Assembly: GCA_047609825.1 (NCBI GenBank) | Contig: JBLFXJ010000002.1 | Coordinates: forward strand, 1 to 64,000 | DNA length: 64,000 bases | From: GCA-2862545 sp047609825 | GTDB taxonomy: Bacteria; Myxococcota_A; UBA796; GCA-2862545 | Direction of reading: 5' to 3' | In this document: one piece after another, positions 1 through 8,301 of the stretch | Layout: every line of letters begins with the position of its first letter | How positions within the stretch are numbered: position 1 is the first letter of the stretch | Made by a program: the position numbers and the translations under genes | The notes under the pieces: model-generated | Told to the model about the DNA's origin: nothing | The model's input: the letters and a program-made list of their open reading frames with translations, nothing else | Database searches by the model: none

Positions 1-159
1 CTCCCCGCCTCCGCGGCGTCCATGGTCAGGTACGCCTCGCTACGGTGGTCATTGATCGCGAAGTTCGCCACGGCGAGATCTGGCAGGCCGTCTCCGTTCA
101 CGTCCGCCCCGAGTTCGAAGTCTCGCCCCATGAACTCATCGGTGATGCCGTCGTGCCGA
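1..159 (-). pseudogene. Out-of-frame continuation with FG-GAP repeat
   Basis: On the minus strand this stretch reads GITDEFMGRDFELGADV then NGDGLPDLAVANFAINDH, a textbook FG-GAP/integrin-alpha type repeat (DxNxDGxxDLAV). It has no start of its own and continues off the left edge. It is in frame with the upstream lipoprotein only if the 8-bp repeat at 161-184 is present in one or four copies instead of three. It is therefore best read as the displaced 3' half of the same gene. Confidence 0.65.
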
Positions 160-606
160 GGGACTGTGGGACTGTGGGACTGTGTCGTGCGGGATGTCGC
201 CGGACCAGCCACACCGCCCGGCGTTGCCGTTGCAGTCGTCGTCGACCCCGTTGCCGCAGACTTCTTCGGCATCGGGATTCACGGCGGGGTTCCCGTCGTC
301 GCAGTCGTCCGGGGTGGCCCAGCCGTCTTCGTCCTCGTCAACACCGGTTGAGCCGCCGGTGCTGGTTCCCCCCGTTCCGCTGCCACCCGTTCCTCCGGTT
401 CCGCTGCCGCTGCCGCTGCCGCCGGGGCCCGTCCCCGCTCCGGTGGCTCCCGTGCCAGACGCCGCGGATGTCGCTGGACCTCCCGAGTCTTCGACGGGCA
501 CACAGACGTCGTCCTCGGCGCGGGTGCCGGGCCCACAGGACTTGTTCCCGCCGCAGGCCGAGCCGAGCATCAGGGCGATTGCCAACGTCTGCCGGGCGCG
601 CTGCAT
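136..606 (-). CDS. Lipoprotein with Gly/Thr linker and metal-binding motif, frame-broken at its 3' end
   Basis: Start ATG at 606 has AGGAG about 10 nt upstream and opens a lipoprotein signal peptide with lipobox LGSAC (Cys18). A Gly/Ser/Thr-rich linker follows, then a DEDEDGW...DCDDGNP...CGNGVDDDCNG block, the putative metal-binding motif of surface proteins in Myxococcota. This frame stops at 136 after a nonsense-looking tail (SARRHHR). The break lies at a triplicated 8-bp repeat. Beyond it the expected continuation, an FG-GAP repeat, is read in another frame up to the window edge. Likely an outer-surface protein anchored by lipid and carrying an FG-GAP propeller. The function of the full protein is unknown. 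Whether the break is a real off-state or an assembly error cannot be told from one sequence. Confidence 0.75.
   Translation of the reverse strand: MQRARQTLAIALMLGSACGGNKSCGPGTRAEDDVCVPVEDSGGPATSAASGTGATGAGTGPGGSGSGSGTGGTGGSGTGGTSTGGSTGVDEDEDGWATPDDCDDGNPAVNPDAEEVCGNGVDDDCNGNAGRCGWSGDIPHDTVPQSHSPSARRHHR
161..184. repeat. Three tandem copies of an 8-bp unit (GGACTGTG) inside a coding region
   Basis: GGACTGTG occurs three times head to tail. The unit is not a multiple of three, so gain or loss of copies shifts the minus-strand reading frame. Reading through by hand, one copy or four copies join the lipoprotein signal/linker part to the FG-GAP part. Two or three copies do not. This is the arrangement of slipped-strand phase-variable genes, though here there are few copies. 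Confidence 0.9.
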
Positions 607-668
607 GGTCGGGAACTCCTGGCTTTCTGCAGTGGTACCGTACAACGCGCCTGCGGCTGTGGCGTCGC

Positions 669-1240
669 CTACGCCTCCGCTGCTTCGAGCACAGGCGCTG
701 CACACTCCGCACTGGCGGAAGTCCTTCCTCGAACAACGCGTATGGGGCGGCTGGCCCTTGTCGACGTGCAAGAGCAACGTGGACGGCGGCCTCCCGGACT
801 CGTGCCTGCCCCAGTCCGGTGACCGTCGATGTCTCGGGCCTGCCACCCGGCGGCGAGCTGCTGCGCGATTCCCGCCTCGCTCAGTTCTGCCAGAATCCCG
901 GCGACAGCCCGCTTCGAATAGCCAGCCTCCACCAGCTCCGACGCACGCGTCCAGGCGCCTGTTCGCCCCATCAGCTCGCTGAGCACGTCGGCCCTCGCCC
1001 CCACCCCGCTGAGCGCTCGGACCCGGAAACGCTGCAGCGCTGGACGCTCGATCGGCAGGCGTCGATCCTTCACCTCTGGCGGGCGGATCGAGGCTTGCGC
1101 GCCTTCGTCAGGCCACCGCACCTTGGCATGGGTGCGGAGCGTAGCGGCGAGGCGGTGAAACTCACCCCTGGCCGCCTCGGGCAGGGCCTTCGACAGTTCC
1201 TGCAGCCGGCTCTCGGTATCCTCGCGTTCACGAGCTGATC
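669..1240 (-). pseudogene. Possible winged-helix protein remnant
   Basis: The minus strand reads a convincing helix-turn-helix segment (RADVLSELMGRTGAW, then ELVEAGYSKRAVAGILAELSEAG), preceded by an amphipathic helical stretch (RLQELSKALPEAARGEF). Such a segment fits a MarR/winged-helix-like DNA-binding region. No acceptable start codon with a ribosome binding site is visible in this frame before it runs under the 5' end of the helicase gene. The last 60 or so residues before the stop at 669 look like out-of-frame translation. I infer a decayed or frameshifted gene; a spurious frame cannot be excluded. Confidence 0.35.
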
Positions 1241-1265
1241 TGCAGCGCCGCGATAGCCGCCGGGC

Positions 1266-2657
1266 ATGACCACCGACTTCGCCTCTCTCGGCCTCGCGCC
1301 CGCGCTCCTCACCGCCATTGACCAGCTCGGCTACACAACCCCGACGCCGATCCAGGCCGCCGCACTGCCTCCCGCCCTCGCCGGCGCCGACGTGCTCGGC
1401 CAGGCCGAGACCGGCAGCGGCAAGACCGCGGCGTTCGGCCTCACCGCGCTGCAGCGCCTCACCGACGCCCGGCATCCCCAGGCGCTGGTGCTCTGCCCCA
1501 CCCGAGAGCTCGCCGAGCAGGTAGCCGACGCGGTCCGCCAGCTGGCCCAGCGCCGCGCCGACACCCGGGTGCTGGTGCTGTGCGGCGGCCGCCCGATCCG
1601 CCCCCAGCGCCTGGCCCTCGACCAAGGCGCGCAGGTGGTGGTGGGCACGCCGGGCCGCGTCGCCGATCTGCTCCGCTCGGGGGACTTCGACCCCACCGGC
1701 GTGCGCACCCTGGTGCTCGACGAAGCCGACCGCCTGCTCGACATGGGCTTCGTGGACGAGGTGCAGGGAATCGTGGACCGCTGCCCGCCTGACCGGCAGA
1801 CGCTGCTGTTCTCGGCGACCTTCCCCGACGCCATCGCCGCCTTGAGCGCTCGGATCCAGCGGGATCCGGTGCGGGTGTCGGTGTCGTCCACCGTGGCCTC
1901 CGACCGCCTGCGCCAGCTCGTGTTCCACCTCGAGCCAGACGGTAACCGGCACGCCCAGATCGCGGCATTGCTCGCTGAGCATGCCCAACAAGATGACGCC
2001 TCGGCCCTGCTGTTCTGCGAGACCCGGGTCGACTGCGACCGGCTCGCGCGGTTCCTCTCCCAGCGGGGGGCCGCCGCCTTGGCCTTGCATGGCCGGCTCG
2101 AGCAGCGGGAGCGCGACGATGTGCTCGTGCAGTTCGCCAACGGCAGCTGCAGGCTGCTCGTCGCCACTGATGTAGCGGCTCGAGGGCTCGACATCCCGGC
2201 TCTGCCGCTGGTCATCGTCACCGAGGTCTCCCCGATCCCGGAGAACCACGTGCACCGTATCGGGCGCACGGGACGCGCCGGAGAGCCAGGGCTCGCGCTC
2301 ACGGTGGTGCGCGGTCCGGTGGAGGCGCAGCGGCTGGCGGCGGTGGAGGCCCTGCTCGGCGCGCCCATCCCGGTGGGCCCCCCGGTCACCGCCGAACCCC
2401 GCCTGGCATTCCTCGCGTCGACGAACCAAACCGTGGTGCTGCTCCGCGGCCGCAAGCACAAGCTCCGCAAAGGCGACGTTCTCGGCGCGCTGGTCAAGGA
2501 CGCCAAGCTCCCGGCCGACGCCATCGGGCGCATCGACCTGGCCGACACCACCTGTGCCATCGCCATCCGCCGCGACGTGGTGGTGCAGGCGCTGCGGTTC
2601 TTCCAGCGCTCGCGGGTGAAGAACAAGCGGATGCCGGTGGTGCTGCTCGGCGAGTAG
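1266..2657 (+). CDS. dbpA: ATP-dependent RNA helicase DbpA
   Basis: A 463-residue DEAD-box helicase. Visible motifs are the Q-motif region (residues 8-30, GYTTPTPIQ), Walker A AETGSGKT (47-54), PTREL, TPGR, DEAD (152-155), SAT (183-185) and HRIGRTGRAG. The C-terminal 75 residues (TVVLLRGRKHKLRKGD... to ...KNKRMPVVLLG) match the DbpA RNA-binding domain, which in characterised members recognises hairpin 92 of 23S rRNA. It therefore probably acts in late 50S subunit assembly. No strong Shine-Dalgarno precedes the ATG. The next gene begins 54 bp downstream on the same strand. Confidence 0.95.
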   Translation: MTTDFASLGLAPALLTAIDQLGYTTPTPIQAAALPPALAGADVLGQAETGSGKTAAFGLTALQRLTDARHPQALVLCPTRELAEQVADAVRQLAQRRADTRVLVLCGGRPIRPQRLALDQGAQVVVGTPGRVADLLRSGDFDPTGVRTLVLDEADRLLDMGFVDEVQGIVDRCPPDRQTLLFSATFPDAIAALSARIQRDPVRVSVSSTVASDRLRQLVFHLEPDGNRHAQIAALLAEHAQQDDASALLFCETRVDCDRLARFLSQRGAAALALHGRLEQRERDDVLVQFANGSCRLLVATDVAARGLDIPALPLVIVTEVSPIPENHVHRIGRTGRAGEPGLALTVVRGPVEAQRLAAVEALLGAPIPVGPPVTAEPRLAFLASTNQTVVLLRGRKHKLRKGDVLGALVKDAKLPADAIGRIDLADTTCAIAIRRDVVVQALRFFQRSRVKNKRMPVVLLGE

Positions 2658-2711
2658 GCGGTGCCAGCCCGCTGACGGCGCGCTACCCCTGCGGCCCACT
2701 CGGAGCCTCCC

Positions 2712-4325
2712 ATGCGTGCCCACCGCGTCACCGCCCTCGCCGACCTCGGGCCCCGCTCTCCCGCCTACGCCCTGGTCGCCGGCGTCGACCTGGTGCTCGT
2801 GCGCCGCGACGACACAGTCACCGCCTTGTACGGCCGCTGCCTGCACCGGGGCGCGCTGATGTCCGACGGGCACGTGCAGGGTGACAACCTGATCTGCGGC
2901 GTTCACGGCTGGGATTATCGACTCGACACTGGGATCAGCGAGTACAACAACAAGGAGGCCCTCGCCCAGTTCGCCTGCTGGGTGGACGGAGACGACGTGC
3001 TCGTCGACGCCGATGAGATCGAGGCCTGGCGCCAGGAGCACCCGCAGCCGTACAACCGCGACGAGTACCTCGGGCTGTACCAGGACGTGCACGGGACCCC
3101 CGACGAGCCCCACAACAACCACATCCAGCGGCTCGCGCGGGAGGGACTGTCGAAGCTCGGCCACCACGGCCCGGTAGCGGCGATGGGTGTCAGCCGCACC
3201 GAGCTGCCCAGCTGGGATTCGATCCAGTTCGTCACCGCTCAGCTCCACCGGCTGCCGCTCCTCGAAGATGTGCAGGTGGACACCGAGCTGGTGATCGGCC
3301 CGGCCGCGAAGAAGCCGTTGCGGCTGAAGATCCCGCTGTTCGTCTCCGACATGAGCTTCGGCGCGCTCTCGGCCGAGGCCAAGGTGGCGCTGTCCACGGG
3401 TGCCCAGATGGCGGGCACGGGCATCTGCTCTGGCGAAGGCGGAATGCTGCCGGAGGAGCAGGCGGCCAACACCCGCTACTTCTACGAGCTCGCGTCAGCC
3501 CGGTTCGGCTGGTCGCTCGACAAGGTCGCCCGGGTGCAGGCGTTCCACTTCAAGGGCGGTCAGGGCGCGAAGACCGGCACCGGCGGCCACCTTCCCGGGC
3601 ACAAGGTGTCGGAGAAGATCGCGGCGGTCCGGGGCCTTCCAGTGGGCCAGTCCGCCATCTCGCCACCCCGGTTCCCCGACCTGAACTCCGCGGCCGACTT
3701 CCGCCGCATCGCCGAGGAGGTTCGCGAGGTGTCCGGCGGAATCCCTATCGGGTTCAAGCTGTCGGCCCAGCACATCGAACTCGACATCGACTTCGCGCTG
3801 GATGTGGGCGTCGACTACATCATCCTCGACGGCCGCGGGGGCGCCACTGGCGCGGCTCCGCTGCTATTCCGGGACAACATCTCGGTCCCCACCATCCCCG
3901 CCCTCGCCCGGGCGCGCAGGCACCTGGACTCCCGCGGTCGCCGCGACGTGACCCTGATCGCCACGGGCGGGCTGCGCACCGAGGCCGACTTCTGCAAGGC
4001 CATGGCCCTCGGCGCCGACGGCGTGGCAGTGTCGAACAGCGCGCTACAGGCCATCGGCTGCCTGGGGATGCGCGCCTGCCACTCGAACAACTGTCCCGTC
4101 GGCATCGCCACCCAGAAGGACCACCTGCGCCAGCGGCTGCAGGTGCAGGCCTCGGCCAAGCGCCTGGCCAACTGGTTCGACGCCACCGTCACCCTGATGT
4201 CGGTGCTCGCACGGGCGATGGGCCACCGCCGGCTGTCGGAGTTCTGCCGCGACGACCTCACCACCTTCGACCGCGACATGGCCTACCTGGCGGGTGTGCC
4301 GTACGGCGGCGTGGTGCCGCTGTAG
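2712..4325 (+). CDS. Rieske [2Fe-2S] domain fused to FMN-dependent glutamate synthase-like domain
   Basis: The ATG follows a GGAG. Residues 1-110 form a Rieske ferredoxin domain with ligands C43-x-H45 and C62-x2-H65. Residues about 160-537 match the FMN/3Fe-4S synthase domain of glutamate synthase (GltB central-C part): FVSDMSFGALS, GEGGMLPEE, KGGQGAKTGTGGHLPG, and a C450-x5-C456-x4-C461 cluster for the [3Fe-4S] centre. The glutaminase domain and the GXGXG domain of full GltB are absent, and no GltD lies nearby. The Rieske domain may replace GltD as electron donor. Substrate unknown; ammonia-dependent glutamate synthesis or another amine oxidoreduction are both possible. Confidence 0.85.
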   Translation: MRAHRVTALADLGPRSPAYALVAGVDLVLVRRDDTVTALYGRCLHRGALMSDGHVQGDNLICGVHGWDYRLDTGISEYNNKEALAQFACWVDGDDVLVDADEIEAWRQEHPQPYNRDEYLGLYQDVHGTPDEPHNNHIQRLAREGLSKLGHHGPVAAMGVSRTELPSWDSIQFVTAQLHRLPLLEDVQVDTELVIGPAAKKPLRLKIPLFVSDMSFGALSAEAKVALSTGAQMAGTGICSGEGGMLPEEQAANTRYFYELASARFGWSLDKVARVQAFHFKGGQGAKTGTGGHLPGHKVSEKIAAVRGLPVGQSAISPPRFPDLNSAADFRRIAEEVREVSGGIPIGFKLSAQHIELDIDFALDVGVDYIILDGRGGATGAAPLLFRDNISVPTIPALARARRHLDSRGRRDVTLIATGGLRTEADFCKAMALGADGVAVSNSALQAIGCLGMRACHSNNCPVGIATQKDHLRQRLQVQASAKRLANWFDATVTLMSVLARAMGHRRLSEFCRDDLTTFDRDMAYLAGVPYGGVVPL

Positions 4326-4389
4326 TCGGACGCAGCGCGTGTAACGGCGGGTAACCATCCTCAATTCCGCCACTCGACCTCGCACCTTG

Positions 4390-4416
4390 CACTGGGCCCG
4401 ACAAACGGGCCCAGTG
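4390..4416 (+). promoter_or_regulatory. Perfect 11-bp hairpin abutting the ribosome binding site of the next gene
   Basis: CACTGGGCCCG (4390-4400) and CGGGCCCAGTG (4406-4416) are perfectly complementary with a 5-nt ACAAA loop. The right arm runs straight into GGAGGG (4416-4421), the Shine-Dalgarno of the gene starting at 4427. No T-run follows. It may terminate transcription from the upstream gene without a U-tract, or control translation of the small lipoprotein. Confidence 0.6.
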
Positions 4417-4426
4417 GAGGGTCCGA

Positions 4427-4738
4427 ATGTCCCGATTCCTGATCCTGGCAGCGTTGGTAGTGGGTGCGTGCGGTGTGGAGGGCGAGGGCCCGCTGGGTGG
4501 CGACGACGCCCAGCTGCACAAAGGCGAGGCGAGCGAAGTGATCGTGGTGGCGACCCACCCCGACGAGTGCGCCGGCGCCGACGGCTGCATCCTGCTGGCC
4601 GAGGAGAGCGAGGGCGCGTGCAAGGAGATCGGCACCGCCGCCGTGAACCTTGGCGCGATCAGCGACGCGTGCACCGTCGAGAACTGCGACGACTGCCCGC
4701 GGCTGTGCAACCCGTGCATGTGCACGAGCATCTTCTAG
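4427..4738 (+). CDS. Small Cys-rich lipoprotein, unknown function
   Basis: A 103-residue protein with a short signal peptide and lipobox VVGAC (Cys15). The mature part is acidic and ends in a dense cysteine cluster (eight Cys in the last 40 residues, including CDDCPRLCNPCMC), suggesting disulfides or metal binding outside the cytoplasm. GGAGGG lies 5 nt before the ATG, directly downstream of an 11-bp hairpin. I recognise no family. The gene is convergent with the transporter gene on the other strand. Confidence 0.7.
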   Translation: MSRFLILAALVVGACGVEGEGPLGGDDAQLHKGEASEVIVVATHPDECAGADGCILLAEESEGACKEIGTAAVNLGAISDACTVENCDDCPRLCNPCMCTSIF

Positions 4739-4791
4739 TCTGACCATCCGGCCGTCGGCGCACCGCGCCAGCGGTCGGAGCCAGCGGCGCG

Positions 4792-6225
4792 TCAGTCCCA
4801 CAGCACCCGGCGCCCGACCACATCGAACAGCAGGCTCACGCCCACCGCGAGCACCGCCGCCGGCACCGCCCCCTCGAGGATCAGCGCGGTGTCGTCCAGG
4901 CGGATGCCGGTGAGGATCGGCTGGCCGTAGCCGCCGGCGCCGATGAGCGCGCCGAGGGTGGCGGTGCCCACGTCGATCACGGCGGCGGTCTGGATGCCGG
5001 AGAGGATCGACCGCGCGGCCAGCGGCAGCTCCACCCGCCACAAGCGCTGGCCCTCGGTGAGTCCCAGGGCCACGGCCGCCTCCTGGAGCGCTGGGTCGAT
5101 GCCGGTGAGGCCGGCGTGGGTACCGCGCACGATGGGGAGCAGACTGTATAGAAACAGAGCCACCAACGCCGGGAGTGTGCCGATGCCCAGCACCGGGATC
5201 AGCACCACCAGGAGCGCCAGGCTCGGGATCGTCTGCACCACTCCCACCACCCCGAGCACCACCCGGCCGAGCCGCTCCCGGCGCGCCGCGACCACTCCCA
5301 GTGGCACTGCGACCACGATGCCGGCGCCCAGCGACACGCCGACCAGGAACAGGTGGTCCAGCGTGGTGGCGAGCAGGCGGGCGAGCCACCCGGGTCCCTC
5401 GGACACCGCAGCCGACATGCCCAGCTCCGAATGCGCGAAGGCGGCTGCGACCTCCGCCTCCGGCACCCGGTCGATCCGCGCCCGGGCGTTGAGCGCCGCC
5501 ATCTGCGGTGCGGTGAGCACTCCGCCAAGTCGCGCCAGGCCATCCGCCACCGCAGGGTGCAGGTCGGCCCGCCAGATCGGCACCGCCTGGTACTCGGGGA
5601 AGTGCCGGCGGTCGTCGTCCAGCGTCACCAGCCCGTATGCCGACAGCTCGGCATCGGTGGTGTAGGCGTCCATCACGTCCAGGTCGCCGGCGACCAGGCC
5701 GCGGTAGGCCAGGTCGTGGTCGAGCCCGCGCACATCCGTGTGGGGCAGGCCGTAGGCATCCCGCAGGGACGGCCAGCCGTCCGCCCGGTCCATGAACTCG
5801 TTGCCCAGCCGGAGCCGCAGATCGGGATGGGCGAGGAGGTCCGAGATCCGGACCAACCCAAGGGCCTCGGCCCGCTCAGGCGTGGTGGCCAGCGCGTAGG
5901 TGTTCTCGAATCCCAGCGGCGGACCGAGCACCAGCCCCTCCGCAGCGAGGGCGTCGCGCAGGCCGGCGAGCCCGGGTCCGGCGTCGGGCACGAGCTCCGC
6001 GCGAAGCGTGCCGGTGTACTCCACGTAGGCGTCGATGTCGCCGCGGCGCAGGGCCTCCCACACCACCCGGGTGCCGCCGAGCTCGCGCCGGTGCTCGACC
6101 TCGGCGCCGGCGTCCCGGGCCACCACCGCGAGCAGCTCCCCGAGCACCACGCTCTCGGTGAACTTCTTCGACCCCACGCTCACTGGCGCCTGCGCCAACG
6201 CGGCGATGGCGAGCCACGCGATCAC
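4792..6225 (-). CDS. Glycine betaine/choline-type ABC transporter, fused substrate-binding protein and permease
   Basis: Residues 1-11 are a signal segment. Residues about 15-280 form an OpuAC/ProX-type binding protein (VGSKKFTES, ELGGTRVVWEALRRGDIDAY). From about 295 to 477 there is an OpuB/ProW-type permease with several membrane helices and the EAA-like loop ALQEAAVALGLTEGQRL. Both parts also occur as separate subunits, so this is a fusion. Start is GTG at 6225 and overlaps the stop of the ATPase gene by 4 bp, so the two are cotranscribed and translationally coupled. It probably imports a compatible solute such as glycine betaine; the exact ligand is not readable from sequence. Confidence 0.9.
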   Translation of the reverse strand: MIAWLAIAALAQAPVSVGSKKFTESVVLGELLAVVARDAGAEVEHRRELGGTRVVWEALRRGDIDAYVEYTGTLRAELVPDAGPGLAGLRDALAAEGLVLGPPLGFENTYALATTPERAEALGLVRISDLLAHPDLRLRLGNEFMDRADGWPSLRDAYGLPHTDVRGLDHDLAYRGLVAGDLDVMDAYTTDAELSAYGLVTLDDDRRHFPEYQAVPIWRADLHPAVADGLARLGGVLTAPQMAALNARARIDRVPEAEVAAAFAHSELGMSAAVSEGPGWLARLLATTLDHLFLVGVSLGAGIVVAVPLGVVAARRERLGRVVLGVVGVVQTIPSLALLVVLIPVLGIGTLPALVALFLYSLLPIVRGTHAGLTGIDPALQEAAVALGLTEGQRLWRVELPLAARSILSGIQTAAVIDVGTATLGALIGAGGYGQPILTGIRLDDTALILEGAVPAAVLAVGVSLLFDVVGRRVLWD

Positions 6226-6959
6226 AGGTGCACCCCGCGCTGCGCGTTCACGAACCGGGTGACGAACGGGTCGGCCGGCCGCTCCAGCAGGTCGGCGAGG
6301 GGCCCCGCCTGCACCACAGCACCGTGCCGGAGGAGCACGATATGATCGGCGAAGAACGCCGCCTCAGCCAGGTCATGCGTCACCAGCACAACGGTCTTGC
6401 CCAGCGAGCGGAAGATCTCGCGCAGCTCCTCCTGCAGGGTGTGACGGACCATCGGATCGAGGGCCGCCATGGGCTCGTCAGCGAGCAGCACCGGCGGGTC
6501 GAGCATCAGCGCCCGCACCAGCCCCACCCTCTGCCGCTGGCCGCCGGAGAGCTGCGATGGGGGCCGGTCGAGCAGCGAGCGGTCCAGCTGAACCAGCGCC
6601 ACGAGCTCCGCGATCCGCGCCTCGATCCTCGCTGCAGGCCAGCCGAGCGTATCAGCGACAAGAGCCACGTTGTCACGGGCGCTCAAGTGCGGGAACAGTC
6701 CCCCGGACTGCATCACATAGCCCATGCGGTACCGGGCCTCGCGGTCGACCCGATCCCCAGCGAACGTCAGTCTTCCGCCGGTTGGGGTGAGCAGTCCGAG
6801 CATCAGACGCAGCAACGTGGACTTGCCGCAGCCGCTGGGCCCGATGAGCACCGTGGTGCGGCCCTCGGGGACGGACAGGTGCACCGAGCGCACCGCCACC
6901 GTGTCGCCGAACCGCATCTCGACCGCAGACAGTTCGAACAGGGCGCCCCCTCGACCCAC
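6222..6959 (-). CDS. ABC transporter ATPase for the osmolyte transporter
   Basis: An ABC ATPase with Walker A GPSGCGKST, Q-loop region (MGYVMQSGGLFPH), signature LSGGQRQRVG, Walker B VLLADEPM and H-loop VTHD. The sequence is of the OpuCA/ProV class but lacks a C-terminal CBS pair, ending soon after the nucleotide-binding domain. I chose the GTG at 6959, which has GAGGA 8 nt upstream. An ATG at 7028 would add 23 Arg/Ser-rich residues unlike the family. The gene is first in a two-gene unit with the fused binding protein-permease. Confidence 0.88.
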   Translation of the reverse strand: MGRGGALFELSAVEMRFGDTVAVRSVHLSVPEGRTTVLIGPSGCGKSTLLRLMLGLLTPTGGRLTFAGDRVDREARYRMGYVMQSGGLFPHLSARDNVALVADTLGWPAARIEARIAELVALVQLDRSLLDRPPSQLSGGQRQRVGLVRALMLDPPVLLADEPMAALDPMVRHTLQEELREIFRSLGKTVVLVTHDLAEAAFFADHIVLLRHGAVVQAGPLADLLERPADPFVTRFVNAQRGVHL

Positions 6960-7518
6960 CGTACCAGTCCTCGTCGGCCGAGATCGGGAACCGCAACGCG
7001 CGGCGCACGATTCCGACTCTGACCCCACCGTGCATCCGTCCGGACCCGGGTCCGCCTCGGTGCCTGACCCTGCCCCGGACCCGGGTCCGCCTCGGTGCCT
7101 GACCCCGCTGCCGGACGCCCGTCTTCACCCGGCCACAGCCGATCCGCGCTCACCACCACCCACCCAGCAGCGCCCCGAATCCACACCCTGACCGCCACAC
7201 CCCAACCGCCCCGAATCAACACCCACCCCACCCGTCTGGCCAAACACCCTGGCCGAGGAGTCCGCGATGCCGCGGATGGGGAGGACCCACGCCAGCAGGC
7301 ACCGGCTCTCCCCGCATCCGTCCGAACCCAGATCCATCGGCCACCAAGACCACCGGCCACACCGAATCCGTCCGAACCCAGCTCATCCGACCCGCCACAA
7401 ACCAACGTCCTCACCCGATCCGTCCCAAACACCGAAACGATCTCCGAACCCCGAACTCCAAACCCGAACCCCGAACCGATCTCCCGCCCGCGCTACCTTG
7501 GCACTCCCCGGAGGCCCC
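6960..7518. other. Repeat-rich non-coding stretch
   Basis: About 560 bp between the divergent transporter and DUF5996-like genes hold no convincing gene. All open frames here are shadows of C-rich, low-complexity sequence. The stretch contains a 30-bp direct repeat (7041-7105) and several loose copies of a CCGTCCGAACCCA-like word near 7317, 7369 and 7404-7485. A TACCTT -10-like element at 7494-7499 lies 19 nt before the GTG of the next gene. Confidence 0.6.
7041..7105. repeat. 30-bp direct repeat with 35-bp period
   Basis: The words CGGACCCGGGTCCGCC and TCGGTGCCTGACCC recur in the same order at 7041-7070 and 7076-7105, identical over 30 bp and separated by 5 bp. Each copy contains the palindrome GGACCCGGGTCC. 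The copies lie upstream of the ABC transporter operon on the minus strand and could be paired regulator sites. Confidence 0.8.
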
Positions 7519-8298
7519 GTGACCCCGACGTTCGACCGCACCCCTCCCGCAGACCTCGGCGCCGCCCGCCCCGACGCCCATCAAGCCGCACAGCTGGTCG
7601 CCACCGCGGGCATCACCTTGCTCGACGCCGACCCCCAGTTCCACTTCTCCAGCACCACCTTCGACCCCGCCACCGAGCGACTGGTCGGCGCCCTCCTGCC
7701 GACTGACGTGCACACCTCGCTGCACCTGCCGTCCCTCACCCTGGCGGTCGGCAACGTCTCCCGCTCGCTGCGCGAGGGACCCATGGCCGACCACGCCGCG
7801 TGGCTCGCCGCCCAGCTCGGCGCAGAGCTGGTCTGGCCCACCTGGGATCTGCCGACCGGCCCCACCCTCGACTACGCCGGCTTCACCGCCAGCGATGAGC
7901 AGCTGGCCGCCCTGACCCGGTGGTTCGCGGCGAGCCACGCGGCCCTCGACCGGTTCGTTCCCGGCGTCGGCGACGCCTCCGACATCCGCGTATGGCCGCA
8001 CCACTTCGACATCGCTCGCCTGGTCACCCTCGCCGACGACGCTGCCGATCCCGAGGCCTCCCGCACGGTCGGCATCGGCATGACCCCGGGTGACGGTGGC
8101 ATCGCCGAACCGTACCTGTACGTCACGCCGTGGCCGTACCCCGAGACCCGGTCCACGCCAGCGCTGCCCGCCGGCCGGTGGAACACCGAGGGGTGGTATG
8201 GCGCCGTGCTCGAGGCCAGCGACGTGCCCGGCCAGGCCGGCGTGGATGCCTTCCTGCGCGTGGCGTTCGACCACGCGCGGCGGTCCGCCCTGGGCTGA
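7519..8298 (+). CDS. Conserved hypothetical protein, DUF5996-like
   Basis: GTG at 7519 has GGAGG 4 nt upstream; longer starts would add a Pro/Arg-rich non-coding tail. The 259-residue product contains blocks typical of the DUF5996 group as I remember it: FHFSSTTFDP near the N-terminus, IRVWPHHFDIA, GMTPGDGGIAEPYLYVTPWPYP and GRWNTEGWYGAVL. The repeated His/Trp/Glu-containing motifs suggest a binding pocket, but no activity is known to me. The gene ends 3 bp before the convergent DUF1456 gene. The family assignment rests on memory of motifs, not a search. Confidence 0.75.
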   Translation: MTPTFDRTPPADLGAARPDAHQAAQLVATAGITLLDADPQFHFSSTTFDPATERLVGALLPTDVHTSLHLPSLTLAVGNVSRSLREGPMADHAAWLAAQLGAELVWPTWDLPTGPTLDYAGFTASDEQLAALTRWFAASHAALDRFVPGVGDASDIRVWPHHFDIARLVTLADDAADPEASRTVGIGMTPGDGGIAEPYLYVTPWPYPETRSTPALPAGRWNTEGWYGAVLEASDVPGQAGVDAFLRVAFDHARRSALG

Positions 8299-8301
8299 AC
8301 T

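Noticed and set aside
669..3248. Long minus-strand open frame over dbpA
   Set aside because: Apart from the winged-helix-like stretch, it is the complement of clearly coding plus-strand genes and has shadow composition.
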